DNA of 64,000 nt from an uncultured Bacteroidales bacterium (GTDB taxonomy: Bacteria; Bacteroidota; Bacteroidia; Bacteroidales; Paludibacteraceae): contig CAMHOY010000007.1 in assembly GCA_946186915.1 (NCBI GenBank), positions 45,861-109,860 of the forward strand, written 5' to 3'. Below, piece after piece: positions 41,426 to 51,790 of this stretch. The position numbers and the translations under genes were made by a program. A model generated the notes under the pieces. The model was not told the origin of the DNA. It worked only from the letters and a program-made list of their open reading frames with translations, and ran no database searches. Numbering within the stretch: the first letter of the stretch is position 1; every line of letters starts with the position of its first letter.

Positions 41426-42485
41426 TGACCGTCATGTCCGTCGTTCCGTCTGCGAGGTGTGAGGTGACCTTGTCTCCAGGCTGCAGTTCCGTGACGGAGC
41501 GGATGATTTTGCCGTTTTTAGTCAGAAGACTGTATCCGCGTTGATAGATTCTTTCGGGGTTGCACGCAGCCAGCCGTTGTTCTAACAGTTCTACGCGGTG
41601 TTGGCGGATCAGGATTTGTCTTTCCGCTGTGCGATGCAGGCGCACCAGCAAATCTGCGAGGCGGTCCATCTGCGCATCCATCCGATGGATGAGCCATTCA
41701 GCAACGGCTGTAGGGGTCTTCAGTGCTTCATGTGCTACGAGATCCAAGACCGAGATGTCACGGGTGTGTCCTATGCCGGTGAGTACCGGCAGTTCGCATT
41801 GCGCACAAACAGCACAGAGTGTGTAGTCATCAAAACAATTGAGGTCGGCGGTAGCCCCTCCGCCACGGATGATGACAACGGCATCAAAGGACGTGCTGTC
41901 TATCTCATCCAGCGCAGCGATGATGGACGGCGCTGCACCTTCACCTTGCATCGTTGCTCCGAAAAGAGTCAAGGAAAATGCGTAGGGGGATGTTTCCAAC
42001 TGATGTTTGAAATCCTCATATCCGGCCGATTTAGGGGAAGAGATGACAGCGATGCGGCGGATGAGGGTAGGTAGCGGAAGTAACTGCTGTGCATCGAGGA
42101 GTCCGTCTTTCTGCAGTTGGGCAATCGTCTGTTGCCGCTGCCGTGCGAGATCCCCTAATGTATAATTCGGATCGATACCGATGATAGACAAACTCAAACC
42201 ATAAACGGCGTGGTATTGTATCTCCACTTCCACGAGTACCGACATGCCCGGTTGCAGGGACTGACCTGTCTCGGACTCGAAATAGGCAGTGAGCATCTCT
42301 TTTGTTCCGGACCAGCAGGTTGCCCGCATCTTCGCGGACTTGCCCTCAATAAGATCCAGATACATATGTCCGCCTCGTTCGCTGAGACTGCTTATTTCGG
42401 CTTTCACCCAATAAGAGGCGGCCAGACTGTCGTCCAGCGCTTCGCCGATGAGAGCGCATAGTTCAGAGAGAGTTAGTGTCGCCAC
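41418..42485 (-). CDS. xseA: Exodeoxyribonuclease VII large subunit
   Basis: 355 aa. OB domain near the N-terminus (YWVKAEISSLSERGGHMYLDLIE), catalytic core with RIAVISSPKSAGYEDF, VIIRGGGATADLNCFDDY, PVLTGIGHTRDISVLDLVAHEALKTPTAVAEWL, and C-terminal NPERIYQRGYSLLTKNGK. It is shorter than the usual 400-450 aa because the coiled-coil part is reduced. It degrades single-stranded DNA. No xseB is adjacent. It overlaps both neighbours. Confidence 0.93.
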   Translation of the reverse strand: MATLTLSELCALIGEALDDSLAASYWVKAEISSLSERGGHMYLDLIEGKSAKMRATCWSGTKEMLTAYFESETGQSLQPGMSVLVEVEIQYHAVYGLSLSIIGIDPNYTLGDLARQRQQTIAQLQKDGLLDAQQLLPLPTLIRRIAVISSPKSAGYEDFKHQLETSPYAFSLTLFGATMQGEGAAPSIIAALDEIDSTSFDAVVIIRGGGATADLNCFDDYTLCAVCAQCELPVLTGIGHTRDISVLDLVAHEALKTPTAVAEWLIHRMDAQMDRLADLLVRLHRTAERQILIRQHRVELLEQRLAACNPERIYQRGYSLLTKNGKIIRSVTELQPGDKVTSHLADGTTDMTVNG

Positions 42486-43537
42486 GGGTCACAAAGGATA
42501 CAACGCTCTTTGCCCTGGAAGCCGAAGAGCATAGTAATACGAACACCAACGAAGAGATTACGCATCCAGTAGCGTTTTGCATCCGCCGTGGAGAAGACGT
42601 GATCCATTCGATAGGTAGGGAAGTCATAGATTGTCGCATCGGGAATGCCGTAATAGACATTGTTCGTGCGAGGACAGATATCCACGATACCAAAGTCCAC
42701 AAATCCCGCGATACGCAGACGCCAGTCGAGACGGTCGTTGGGCATGATACGATAACTATGCGGATTCTGGAAGGAGGTATACTCATAGCCTATTTCTGCG
42801 TGGGCCATGACATCGAATTTCACCTGCAGCTGTTTGCCCGTTCGCTCCAAGGGCACGTCTTTGCGGAAACCATGGTTGTCCATCTCTTCCCAAACACCTA
42901 CGTAGCGTTCGTACAATCCGGAAGTGCTTCCCTTCAAGGTCTGTTTGGTGTTGCCCCAGAAAGCATAGTTCAGTTTGACACCGGCCAGGAAATAACCGAT
43001 ACCGAGTGAACCGGGGATATAATGACCGATATACAGGGGTAACTGACCATATACCATCTGTGCCTGGTCGCGACGACTTTCAAAACGGTGCCTGAGTGTA
43101 AAGGGAACAGGGTTAACGCCGCTCCATGTATCCTGCATGTTATAGTGGTAGATGGATGTGTCAGCTATGTTGTTATAAACGCATTGGTAGTTGATACCCA
43201 GGCCCGTTTGGAAGAGGATACCGCTATATTGGTATTCGTAGAGCAAGTTAAAACCGGCGGCACCGCCACCGGGTGTGTTGGCTACCGTAGGCATATTGCT
43301 TACGAAGGTGCTCCAACTGCCTTCCAACGCGAAACCGATGAGGTGGTGCGAACCTGTATACTGCGAGGCATGCAAACCGAACAGCACATCGGTGCTGTTG
43401 TTCACGTCTTTATCCGTGAACCCGCTCAGCTTCGCCAAGTGGTATTCCCATTGCTCAGCGGCTGAGAAGCGTCTCTGACCCCATACCATTAGCGGGCAAA
43501 GGGATAGAATCAGAAGGATGTAGCGCAGGTCTCGCAT
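42473..43537 (-). CDS. Outer-membrane beta-barrel protein
   Basis: 354 aa, signal peptide MRDLRYILLILSLCPLMVWG, then about 14 or more amphipathic strands (LLYEYQYSGILFQTGLGINYQ, LGIGYFLAGVKLNYAFWG, LRIAGFVDFGIVDI). The end is GKERCILCDPWRH, with a CxxC. Function unknown. It overlaps the preceding giant gene by 28 bp and xseA by 13 bp. It may serve as the partner or anchor of the giant protein (inference from coupling). Confidence 0.78.
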   Translation of the reverse strand: MRDLRYILLILSLCPLMVWGQRRFSAAEQWEYHLAKLSGFTDKDVNNSTDVLFGLHASQYTGSHHLIGFALEGSWSTFVSNMPTVANTPGGGAAGFNLLYEYQYSGILFQTGLGINYQCVYNNIADTSIYHYNMQDTWSGVNPVPFTLRHRFESRRDQAQMVYGQLPLYIGHYIPGSLGIGYFLAGVKLNYAFWGNTKQTLKGSTSGLYERYVGVWEEMDNHGFRKDVPLERTGKQLQVKFDVMAHAEIGYEYTSFQNPHSYRIMPNDRLDWRLRIAGFVDFGIVDICPRTNNVYYGIPDATIYDFPTYRMDHVFSTADAKRYWMRNLFVGVRITMLFGFQGKERCILCDPWRH

Positions 43538-46500
43538 CGTTGTCTAACTACTACTTTGATTGCTCTATAAGGTTCTTCCGGTGTGTCGTACGACCAGAGT
43601 TGAATGATATATAATCCTTCGGTAGCCGGTATCTGTATCGGCGTCACATCCGCGCGGAAGACTCCTTCTTTCACAAATTGTCCGGAAGAAGTGGTAACGC
43701 GGTAGGTTCCGTCCTTGCGGGAGAGGATATTGACTACGGGGTTGCCGGGAACCACGCATGTCGGCGTGACGGATAAGTAACCCATCGTAGGCGCAAAGTC
43801 ATCCCGGATCGGATTGGACTGAATGGTGATCGGGCAGGACGGGAAGTCCACCGTCTCCCCTTCGCGCGTCAGGCGTACATGGTACTGCTCGCCTGCAATC
43901 AGTCCCGTTGGAATATACAAGTACGGCTGCGTCTGACCCACTAACATGGAGTCGCCCATGTACCACTGGTAATCCGACCATACATAACCGCCGTTGTATT
44001 TGTCATTGAGAAGGGCGATGACATCGCCGTGACGTTGCTCGGTAATCCACTTCGGATAACTCATTGTAAAGGTGGAGTCATCGTAGCAATCGCTCTCTTT
44101 ATGACGACATATACCGTTATCAAGAATCAGACGAATACTGTAGTTGTCCGGCCGCGGGTATTGGGTCTTGTCTTCACCATAGGGGATCGGTACGGAGATG
44201 ACCATCGGGGTGGTATATTCCGTAATAGCGATGTCTTCCATATCTTCAAAACCCATCGAATGCGCAACACTGTCGAAGAGCAGCGTGTAGGCTATCGGAT
44301 AATGGTTGGTGTAGGTATAGAAGATGTCAAACGCATACTCGCTGGCGCACATCGGATTATCAGCCCACACGGTCGGTATAGTCGGCTCAATAACAGCAAG
44401 GTGGGTGTAGATGAAATGATGACATCCTCCTTCATTGAGTGCGGTATCTTTGTATACGCCCGGCTCGGTATATGTATGCGCTCCGATAAAGAATGTGTCT
44501 CCAACGCAGATAGAGTCGTAGTTGATGACGTACGTTGTGTCAATAACCGTCAGATACAAGTGATAAATGGAGTCGCAACCCAAATCGGTCTTCAGGCTGT
44601 CGTAGAAGAAATGTTGTCCGGGTACCATGTGCTCGAAGTAATGATTGCGCCATTGTAGCGTCTCATCGGCACATAGATCCAAACTGTCTTCATGGAAATA
44701 TGAAGCTTTGACGCAGAGTTGTAACTCATACAAAGAGTCGCAACTATTAACCGTCAGGAAACTGTCACGGAAATAATGGATACCCGGGTTCACACCGGCG
44801 ACCACACTGTCTCCATATAAGATACTATGCCATACATATTCCTCATTCGAGCAGATGGTGTCGTATTCGATATGACGGTATTCGGGTAGAACATGAGCCT
44901 TGAGATTATACACCGAGTCGCAACCCATTACGGTAAGCAGAGAATCTGTGAATATCGTATCGAAAGGAAGGACGAATGTGTCTACATCGAATTCCATGAT
45001 AGCGGACTCCCAGGCGTGGTTCAGTTCGGCTGAATAGAATGTGTCCGCGGAGCACCAAGCACCGGCTACCGTGTCAAAGCGATAGGTAGGACAAACGGTA
45101 AGATGGTACTCATAGACGATGGAGTCGCAACCGTCAGAACCTTGGAAACGTGCATATGCCGTGTCCGGACGTATAGCACCCGGCCACCAAATGACCTCCT
45201 CGAAGATCGATGTTCCTACCGTGTCACGGTGATAATAGGTCTTATTGTCGCATACATGGTCATAAACCGGAATAGTAATGAACGGCTTGACGTAAAGGTC
45301 AAGACGGAAGATAGAGTCGCAACCGTCCGCAGTCTTATAGCGGTCGTAGTAAGATCCGGTATTCTTGTATTCATTACCGCGCCATTCCACAGCGTGACCG
45401 GAACAACCTTTACTCTGATGCTTGAATAGATAGGTAGGCTTAATCAGCAAATGGAAGCGTACGATACTGTCGCAACCCTCAATGGTCTTGAGAAGGTGCG
45501 TGCGGGTACTGTCGCGTACCGGGAAATACGTGTATGCTGTGTCGGACTCGGGGCGCTCCAGGTGAGGCTCGTACGCTATCGAGTCGCGGAAATACGAACC
45601 TTGCGTATCGCGGAACTCAAAGATGTGCAGGTCCTCGTTATCGCAAACAGTCACCGTAACAGTTGTGTCGTATGTAGGCGCCACGCGAAGCGTCATGTAA
45701 TATGTAGAGTCGCAACCGGTAAAGCGAGTACCAATCGCCACGGTGTCTAAATAAGTCGTGTCGGATTTCAGGACACGATTGTATTTGGCTTTCTCGACCG
45801 GAGTGCCTGCAAATTTCTCACCACGATAGTATCGACCTTGCCATGAAATGGTATCGTTATCGCATATCTTGAGCGGGTTGTGGAAGTAATACGACGAGTC
45901 AATACGCAAGGATAGGATATGTATGCTGTCGCATCCGCAGATGCCGGACGCATCGCAGACAGGGCAGTCTTGTGTCTTAAGCGAATCGATATAGATATAG
46001 GTCTTGTTGCCTGCTACTCTGGTAGGTATCTTGTCGCCGTCAATATATATCTTCCGCTGATCATCCCAAACCCGTGCGTGTCTTGTCCATGTATAATACG
46101 GTTCAGGTTGGTTGCTCCATGTCTGGCAGGTCGAGCTGTCCTCTTTCGTCTCGTAGGTGCGGTACATCGTGATACGATGCAATACCGCGGAGTCGCAACC
46201 TTGTCGGGTGCGGTCGGTGTATATGGAGTCGAAAGAGAAGAAACGCTTACCTGTCGGCACGGCAATACCCGGTACTCCTTCCGGCTTGTCCGGCCAGTTG
46301 ACACCATAAATGACTCTGTCATAGAAATGCAACGTGTCGTTGTCGCACATCGCCCGTTCTGTCACTTCCACCGGCGTTTTATAGACGGTATCTACATGCA
46401 GCGTCAGATGCCATGTCGAGTCGCAGTCATGGATAGTATGGAACTTCAGCGTGTAGTGGAATTCGCCTACGCGGTTCTCGGGGATGAAGGGGATGCGTTG

Positions 46501-49500
46501 GTTGAACTCATTCATGATAGAATCCGGAGCTGTAGTGCCGGTCCATATGAACGGTTCGTCGGACTGACAGGTGTGAATTGTCGTCTCTTCGTCGTATAAC
46601 TTGTAGATATGCAGGTGCAAATGCCATATACTGTCGCACTTGAACGAGTCGGTTTGTATGCTGTCGATATAATCGTACTCTCCTGCATCGCGCAATGAGA
46701 TAAACGGCACTTCCATGCCATCCGAGTAGTATATCGGGCGCAGTCCGGAATGCTTCTCCCATGTGTAGCGGTCTTGGTCTCCCGCCCGACGCTGACATTC
46801 GTAAACCGTGTCGTATAGGTGATACGACGGGGCGCGATAGAGACGCAGGTAATAGATGGAGTCAAAACCTAACACGGTCTCATGAGGATCGGCATAGACG
46901 CTGTCATGACCCGGACGGGGCAGCTCGGTGATCTCCCTTCTCAGGAAGGGTTTCGTCACGCCTTCGGGGAAATAATCAGGACGGTCTTCCATCCATACAT
47001 ATACATTGTCCTCGCCGCAGGCAAAATGACGAACGGTATCGCGGTACACATTTCCGACGCGCAGGAAGAGCATGTGGATAGAGTCGCAGCTTACCCCGTT
47101 GATGGGCGTTGTGATATCATCTACCCGCACAAAGAGCGTGTCCTTGTCTACAAGCACGTCGTAATGCTCGGTTGCTTTGGTACCGCCGTAGGTCAGTTTG
47201 TTCACGTACCAATAGTATGTCGAATCCTGCGAGATCATCACCGTGTCCACAAGGAAATATTTCGGGATGACGGTTAACTTGATCGCATAGACAGTGTCGC
47301 ATCGCGAGTCGTCATAGTCATAGGTGATGCCTGTTTTGTTGAGAGGGAAGGTCTTGAGCACATTTCCCTTGTGATCCAGCCATTCATAGACCGCTGTGCT
47401 GTCGAAACAGATCGTCGTATCCGTGAACTCGTATAACTCTTCACTCGCCTTGTAATCCAAGCGGATATGATAAATAGAATCGCATCCGTACTGCGTCTTG
47501 AAATTGTCGTAGAAGTCTCCCGAATTAGGCAGAACGCGACGGATGGAATCCCGGCCGAGATGATCCACGCCGTGCCATTGATAATACAGATGGACGGTGT
47601 CTTTCTTGTCCGGATCATAATGCAGTTTGCACCATTCATCCGCATCATGGAAGTAATACGACTTCGGGAAGATGAGGTGCAACTCATGGATAGAATCGCA
47701 TCCTCCTCTTTCGCAGTCCGGACAACTCTTTGTCAGCATCGTGTCTCGGAAGACACCGAAATACGCCTTCTTCGCCTCATTCCAAACCATGCCGGGTGTT
47801 GTCTCGGTAATGGTCTTTGTCTTTGTGCCGTACTGAATAGACCATTCATACGTCGCTTTGCCGTCATAGTCCAGACAAATGGTGACTGTATCGCGAAGCA
47901 GATAATCCGGATGTACATACAAATGCAGGAAATAGGTCGAATCGCAACCATTGAAGATATTGCCGTTTTTGTCGCGGAACTTGCCGGCAGAGGTGCCTAA
48001 CTGGCAATCGCAAACGCTTGTAAGGAACGGCACTTTGATATCAACTGTATCAGTGGATTTATAACTGGATCCCTTGATCGTCTTTCCGTTATATTCCAAC
48101 TGCTTGTTGTGGCACAGATGAATCGTGTCGAAGAACTGGAACGTGTCGCAAACGTATAGTATAAGCGTCATCGTAGAGTCACAACCAGCTTGCGAGAGAT
48201 AATGACGACTGAGCGTGTCGTATTTGCCTACCTCTACCTGGTAATGCCATGGCTCCAGATATCGGTCGCCTTGTCCTTTCTTCACTCCGATGAACTTCGT
48301 CGAGTGTATCTCCGAGGAATGTTGCGACAAGTCTTCTGGATTAGGCAGACTGTCATGGAAGAATTTCAGCGTGTCACCCACGCAGACTACGCGCCGCAGA
48401 GTATCGTTGTAGATGCGCGTCACACGTACTGTTGTCTTCAGCGTATCATAATCTTTGGTGTCCGTACAGAGCAGACGATCGCGCGTCAGAATGGCCTGAA
48501 TCTCGTACTCAAAGAACTGGTGACGATTCTCCAGTTCTTCTTCCGGTAAGATAAATTGGTAGTTCCATGCATGCTTGGTTTCTCCGTGTACATCTTTCGT
48601 GTACTGCTTGATCAAGTTCGTAGGTGAAGGTTTCTGCTTGCCTGTCACATCGTAGATCAACCAATCAATGCTACCAACAGGACGTTCGGCAGGAGACTCC
48701 ACTGCCCAATATACCCAACTGCTATCACAGACAACGGCAGTATCTAATCTGGACTCAATCCATTCCTTTTCCTGACGCTGATACCAGCCGTGACCATCCA
48801 GGCTGTCCATGTCATACGAGGCACGCGACATCGAGACTTCGCTGGTGTTGGTGACGTATAACGAGTCTTCAGGATGAGGCGGTTTATAACCCAAGGTATA
48901 GTAATAACCTTGTGCGTCCGTCAGGCCATAGACCATGCCCACAAAGCCTTCACCGGAACTCTCTATCAGATTATAATTCTTGTCTTTTGCATGGGGCAGC
49001 GGGATGTGCGCATAAGCCATCTCGTTGTTGGTGTGAAAACGATGGAACAGGTCCGCGCTCACCGGCGAACCGTTCAGAGAGAACGTGTTTCGGTCGTCCC
49101 ATTTCGCCACTACATACGCGGAGAAATGCTGCGGAATCTTCGAGCCGCCTTGCGGGTCAAGCACCTCTGTAACCAGGTTCATCGACTGTACTCGGTGATT
49201 CCATGAAGGCATCATCGCATTGGCAGGATCACCATAGGTGTAACAGATCTTTCCCGTCACAGGGTCAACCGTGCAGATATCATTTACCGCTGCACTGGTA
49301 ATATAATTGTAACAGGTGATGGGCTTGTTACTCGTGATGTATCGCTCGGTGAAAATCTCATCATCGATACCGAGAGGAACCGAGGTGCCTCCTTTGTCGA
49401 GGTTTAATTTGACCGTGGTGAAACCGTCGGTGCTCGTCGCATCGTACGTCAGTACGCGCACTTCCGTATTGTCGAACGCTGCGGTTACAATGGTATAGTT

Positions 49501-50421
49501 TAACTTGGTGTTCTCCATGTGGGTCAGATAGAAATCCGTCCCCCATTCCGCAATGGGCAAGGCTTGCTCTACCATAAAGTCCTGAGAGTAGGCCTCACGA
49601 TTAGGAATACCTGTCTGTTGGTTTCCCAGGAAAACGGCAATCGGCTTGTCCGCACAAATGGTCGTTCCACTCAAATCCACATTGAAATCCTCGTCACTCA
49701 CGTGCTCCTTTGAAGCAACAAGGAAGGCCTCGCCTTTGGACATTGTCAAATCAATAGGCTGACCTTTGTGCGTCTTGTCTCCGTACGTGTCAAACGTAGG
49801 CACGATATGAACGCTCGTCTCGTCCTCTGTGGCGATAATGGCGAACTCCGTGGATTTCAGATCTTCCGGATAAGTCTGAACGATATATTCTTTGCCTAAG
49901 AATTTCGTCGGAATGATAAGCGAGGCGTCACGGGAAGAAATACCGGTTCCGCCCACACGGCTGTACATGAAGCAAGAGAATACCTTGTCCTTTGAATTAT
50001 TATCGGCATATACATGCACACCGCGGTAGGTCTGCAATTTCTGAACCTCACTCTCAAAAAGGTAAATCTGCTCAGCGTTATTGCGGGGAATCTCAACGAT
50101 TTGGGTTTGATTGGCACCCACGTGCACCGGAATACGGGAAATGCCGGCATCAATGATGATGTCCATCGCCTCGCGTGCTGACACGGCAACCTTCATCTCA
50201 AAGCGAAAATCCGGGTTGTTCAGGTTCGCCGGATCCATCGGGTTGATCATGTTATTGTTGATGAATGTCAACCAGAAATCATTACCCTCCGTAGTGCGCA
50301 CGGCTTTTTTGCCGCCGATCCAGTTCGGATCATTACTCACCAACTCCGTACCGGCATTCACCACTTGGGCAAATACCGCTAATAGCATTGCGAGTATATA
50401 TATGCGTACGCGTGACTTCAT
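43510..50421 (-). CDS. Giant surface protein with IgGFc-binding-type domain and CDS repeats
   Basis: 2303 aa from ATG 50421 (MKSRVRIYILAMLLAVFAQV, signal peptide). Residues about 40-400 resemble the IgGFc-binding N-terminal domain (TTEGNDFWLTFINNN, SVHIVPTFDTYG, DLSGTTICADKPIAVFLGNQ). About 640-2060 is a run of some 18 repeats of 60-90 residues, each ending GCDSIYxLxL followed by a strand and another Cys. The C-terminal part has a sorting-domain-like hairpin (EGLYIIQLWSYD) but ends RQRCETCATSF. It is probably a surface adhesin. It heads an overlapping operon with a barrel protein, xseA and comEA. Confidence 0.85.
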   Translation of the reverse strand: MKSRVRIYILAMLLAVFAQVVNAGTELVSNDPNWIGGKKAVRTTEGNDFWLTFINNNMINPMDPANLNNPDFRFEMKVAVSAREAMDIIIDAGISRIPVHVGANQTQIVEIPRNNAEQIYLFESEVQKLQTYRGVHVYADNNSKDKVFSCFMYSRVGGTGISSRDASLIIPTKFLGKEYIVQTYPEDLKSTEFAIIATEDETSVHIVPTFDTYGDKTHKGQPIDLTMSKGEAFLVASKEHVSDEDFNVDLSGTTICADKPIAVFLGNQQTGIPNREAYSQDFMVEQALPIAEWGTDFYLTHMENTKLNYTIVTAAFDNTEVRVLTYDATSTDGFTTVKLNLDKGGTSVPLGIDDEIFTERYITSNKPITCYNYITSAAVNDICTVDPVTGKICYTYGDPANAMMPSWNHRVQSMNLVTEVLDPQGGSKIPQHFSAYVVAKWDDRNTFSLNGSPVSADLFHRFHTNNEMAYAHIPLPHAKDKNYNLIESSGEGFVGMVYGLTDAQGYYYTLGYKPPHPEDSLYVTNTSEVSMSRASYDMDSLDGHGWYQRQEKEWIESRLDTAVVCDSSWVYWAVESPAERPVGSIDWLIYDVTGKQKPSPTNLIKQYTKDVHGETKHAWNYQFILPEEELENRHQFFEYEIQAILTRDRLLCTDTKDYDTLKTTVRVTRIYNDTLRRVVCVGDTLKFFHDSLPNPEDLSQHSSEIHSTKFIGVKKGQGDRYLEPWHYQVEVGKYDTLSRHYLSQAGCDSTMTLILYVCDTFQFFDTIHLCHNKQLEYNGKTIKGSSYKSTDTVDIKVPFLTSVCDCQLGTSAGKFRDKNGNIFNGCDSTYFLHLYVHPDYLLRDTVTICLDYDGKATYEWSIQYGTKTKTITETTPGMVWNEAKKAYFGVFRDTMLTKSCPDCERGGCDSIHELHLIFPKSYYFHDADEWCKLHYDPDKKDTVHLYYQWHGVDHLGRDSIRRVLPNSGDFYDNFKTQYGCDSIYHIRLDYKASEELYEFTDTTICFDSTAVYEWLDHKGNVLKTFPLNKTGITYDYDDSRCDTVYAIKLTVIPKYFLVDTVMISQDSTYYWYVNKLTYGGTKATEHYDVLVDKDTLFVRVDDITTPINGVSCDSIHMLFLRVGNVYRDTVRHFACGEDNVYVWMEDRPDYFPEGVTKPFLRREITELPRPGHDSVYADPHETVLGFDSIYYLRLYRAPSYHLYDTVYECQRRAGDQDRYTWEKHSGLRPIYYSDGMEVPFISLRDAGEYDYIDSIQTDSFKCDSIWHLHLHIYKLYDEETTIHTCQSDEPFIWTGTTAPDSIMNEFNQRIPFIPENRVGEFHYTLKFHTIHDCDSTWHLTLHVDTVYKTPVEVTERAMCDNDTLHFYDRVIYGVNWPDKPEGVPGIAVPTGKRFFSFDSIYTDRTRQGCDSAVLHRITMYRTYETKEDSSTCQTWSNQPEPYYTWTRHARVWDDQRKIYIDGDKIPTRVAGNKTYIYIDSLKTQDCPVCDASGICGCDSIHILSLRIDSSYYFHNPLKICDNDTISWQGRYYRGEKFAGTPVEKAKYNRVLKSDTTYLDTVAIGTRFTGCDSTYYMTLRVAPTYDTTVTVTVCDNEDLHIFEFRDTQGSYFRDSIAYEPHLERPESDTAYTYFPVRDSTRTHLLKTIEGCDSIVRFHLLIKPTYLFKHQSKGCSGHAVEWRGNEYKNTGSYYDRYKTADGCDSIFRLDLYVKPFITIPVYDHVCDNKTYYHRDTVGTSIFEEVIWWPGAIRPDTAYARFQGSDGCDSIVYEYHLTVCPTYRFDTVAGAWCSADTFYSAELNHAWESAIMEFDVDTFVLPFDTIFTDSLLTVMGCDSVYNLKAHVLPEYRHIEYDTICSNEEYVWHSILYGDSVVAGVNPGIHYFRDSFLTVNSCDSLYELQLCVKASYFHEDSLDLCADETLQWRNHYFEHMVPGQHFFYDSLKTDLGCDSIYHLYLTVIDTTYVINYDSICVGDTFFIGAHTYTEPGVYKDTALNEGGCHHFIYTHLAVIEPTIPTVWADNPMCASEYAFDIFYTYTNHYPIAYTLLFDSVAHSMGFEDMEDIAITEYTTPMVISVPIPYGEDKTQYPRPDNYSIRLILDNGICRHKESDCYDDSTFTMSYPKWITEQRHGDVIALLNDKYNGGYVWSDYQWYMGDSMLVGQTQPYLYIPTGLIAGEQYHVRLTREGETVDFPSCPITIQSNPIRDDFAPTMGYLSVTPTCVVPGNPVVNILSRKDGTYRVTTSSGQFVKEGVFRADVTPIQIPATEGLYIIQLWSYDTPEEPYRAIKVVVRQRCETCATSF

Positions 50422-50433
50422 AAAAATAGGGCG

Positions 50434-50465
50434 CAAAGGTACTACTTTTTTTGCATCTGTGCAAA
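50434..50465 (-). promoter_or_regulatory. Promoter of the giant adhesin operon
   Basis: TTTG (50462-50465), 20 bp, TACCTTTG (50434-50441). The ATG at 50421 is only 12 bp beyond the box, so the leader should be under 10 nt. Confidence 0.85.
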
Positions 50466-50489
50466 TAAAAATACAATTTTTATGCCAAT

Positions 50490-51785
50490 TTACCGGTTTT
50501 TAATAAGAATTGTACTAAAAAGGATAAAAAACACGTAATAAACAACGACCATTCCCAAACCGATATGCACAGCGATTGTACAGCCTGGCAAACGCTCTAT
50601 CCAACCTGTCGAATGATTCATCGCCCACGCAAGACCATACGTGATTTTGCCCATCATCATACCTAACCAACTGCCACCTGCAACCATCGTCACCAGGCCG
50701 AAAGGCACTAACACGGTAGCAAGAGGTAACACAATCAGATTGGTCAGTAGAAAATAGCAACTGATCTGCCCGAAATAATACATCGTAAGAGGCAACGTAC
50801 CTACCTGCGCAGCGATGGAGATAATAACAGTCCCTGTTATCCAACTGAAAATGCGTCCGTACCATGTGTGGTCGAATGTTCTGCTATGAATGTATTTCTC
50901 ACATTCTTTCGCCATGATTACTATTGCCGCCGTAGCAGCAAAACTCAACTGAAAACTGACACTCCACAAGTCCGTTGGCCGGAACGCCAAAATCAGTATT
51001 GCTGCGGCCGCGATGGTGTTCAGACTGAAGGCTTGCCGATATGCCATCCGTCCCACTTCAAAAATCGTCACCATGGTAACTGCCCGCACCACCGACGGCG
51101 TCATGCCTGTCAGCCAGGCGTAGCCCCACATAACCGCAATGACAACACCGCTTATCGCCCAGCGTCCTGCACGGTTCTCATACAGTGGCTTGAAACGACC
51201 ACCCAAGGTCAAGAACCACAATACCAACCCATATAAAATACCTGTGTGCAAGCCGCTTACAGCCAGAACGTGCGCCGCTCCGGAAGCCTGAAAATGACGT
51301 CTCACTTCCGGGTCTATATCATCCTTATAACCCAAAGTCAATGCGCCCGTTGTCGCCAACTCATCACCCTGCAACCCTGCCTTCTCCAAACGCCGGTAAA
51401 GTCTTACCTGTAAAGGTTCTTTATGTTCCTTTGCCGGCAATAGATTATACCTCGCCGCGAAAGCTCTGCCTGTCCTGTGCGACCATTCGATCCGCGTCTT
51501 TGCCACGACCGTATCGCCCCAACTCGGCAATGCCCGCGTGCTGTCCCGAAGGATGTACAAGTACACCTCTAATTCCTTCATCCTTAACCCCTTAGCCCCG
51601 ATCACCTTCGCCTCAAACCGCTCGCATTTGGCGGTCGCTTTGGGTGCGCTCTCTATCACAAATCCGTACGTCTGCGCCTCTTCTGGCTGCGGCTGAAAAG
51701 GATGCAGATGGTCAAAAAAGAGTATTGCTGCTACCAGTGGCAACAGCAATACAATCATCGGATATGCCTTCAGTCGGTTAGTCAT
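50490..51785 (-). CDS. Short ComEC/Rec2-family DNA uptake channel
   Basis: 431 aa. The Competence domain is clear: GAAHVLAVSGLHTGILYGL, AWLTGMTPSVVRAVTMV, RPTDLWSVSFQLSFAATAAIV, QVGTLPLTMYYFGQIS. A short N-terminal soluble region (about 35-140) precedes it. The C-terminal metallo-beta-lactamase domain of full-length ComEC (650 aa or more) is absent. It would pass single-stranded DNA through the inner membrane; with comEA and xseA upstream it forms a possible uptake set split by the giant gene. Confidence 0.85.
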   Translation of the reverse strand: MTNRLKAYPMIVLLLPLVAAILFFDHLHPFQPQPEEAQTYGFVIESAPKATAKCERFEAKVIGAKGLRMKELEVYLYILRDSTRALPSWGDTVVAKTRIEWSHRTGRAFAARYNLLPAKEHKEPLQVRLYRRLEKAGLQGDELATTGALTLGYKDDIDPEVRRHFQASGAAHVLAVSGLHTGILYGLVLWFLTLGGRFKPLYENRAGRWAISGVVIAVMWGYAWLTGMTPSVVRAVTMVTIFEVGRMAYRQAFSLNTIAAAAILILAFRPTDLWSVSFQLSFAATAAIVIMAKECEKYIHSRTFDHTWYGRIFSWITGTVIISIAAQVGTLPLTMYYFGQISCYFLLTNLIVLPLATVLVPFGLVTMVAGGSWLGMMMGKITYGLAWAMNHSTGWIERLPGCTIAVHIGLGMVVVYYVFFILFSTILIKNR

Positions 51786-51790
51786 CGAAT

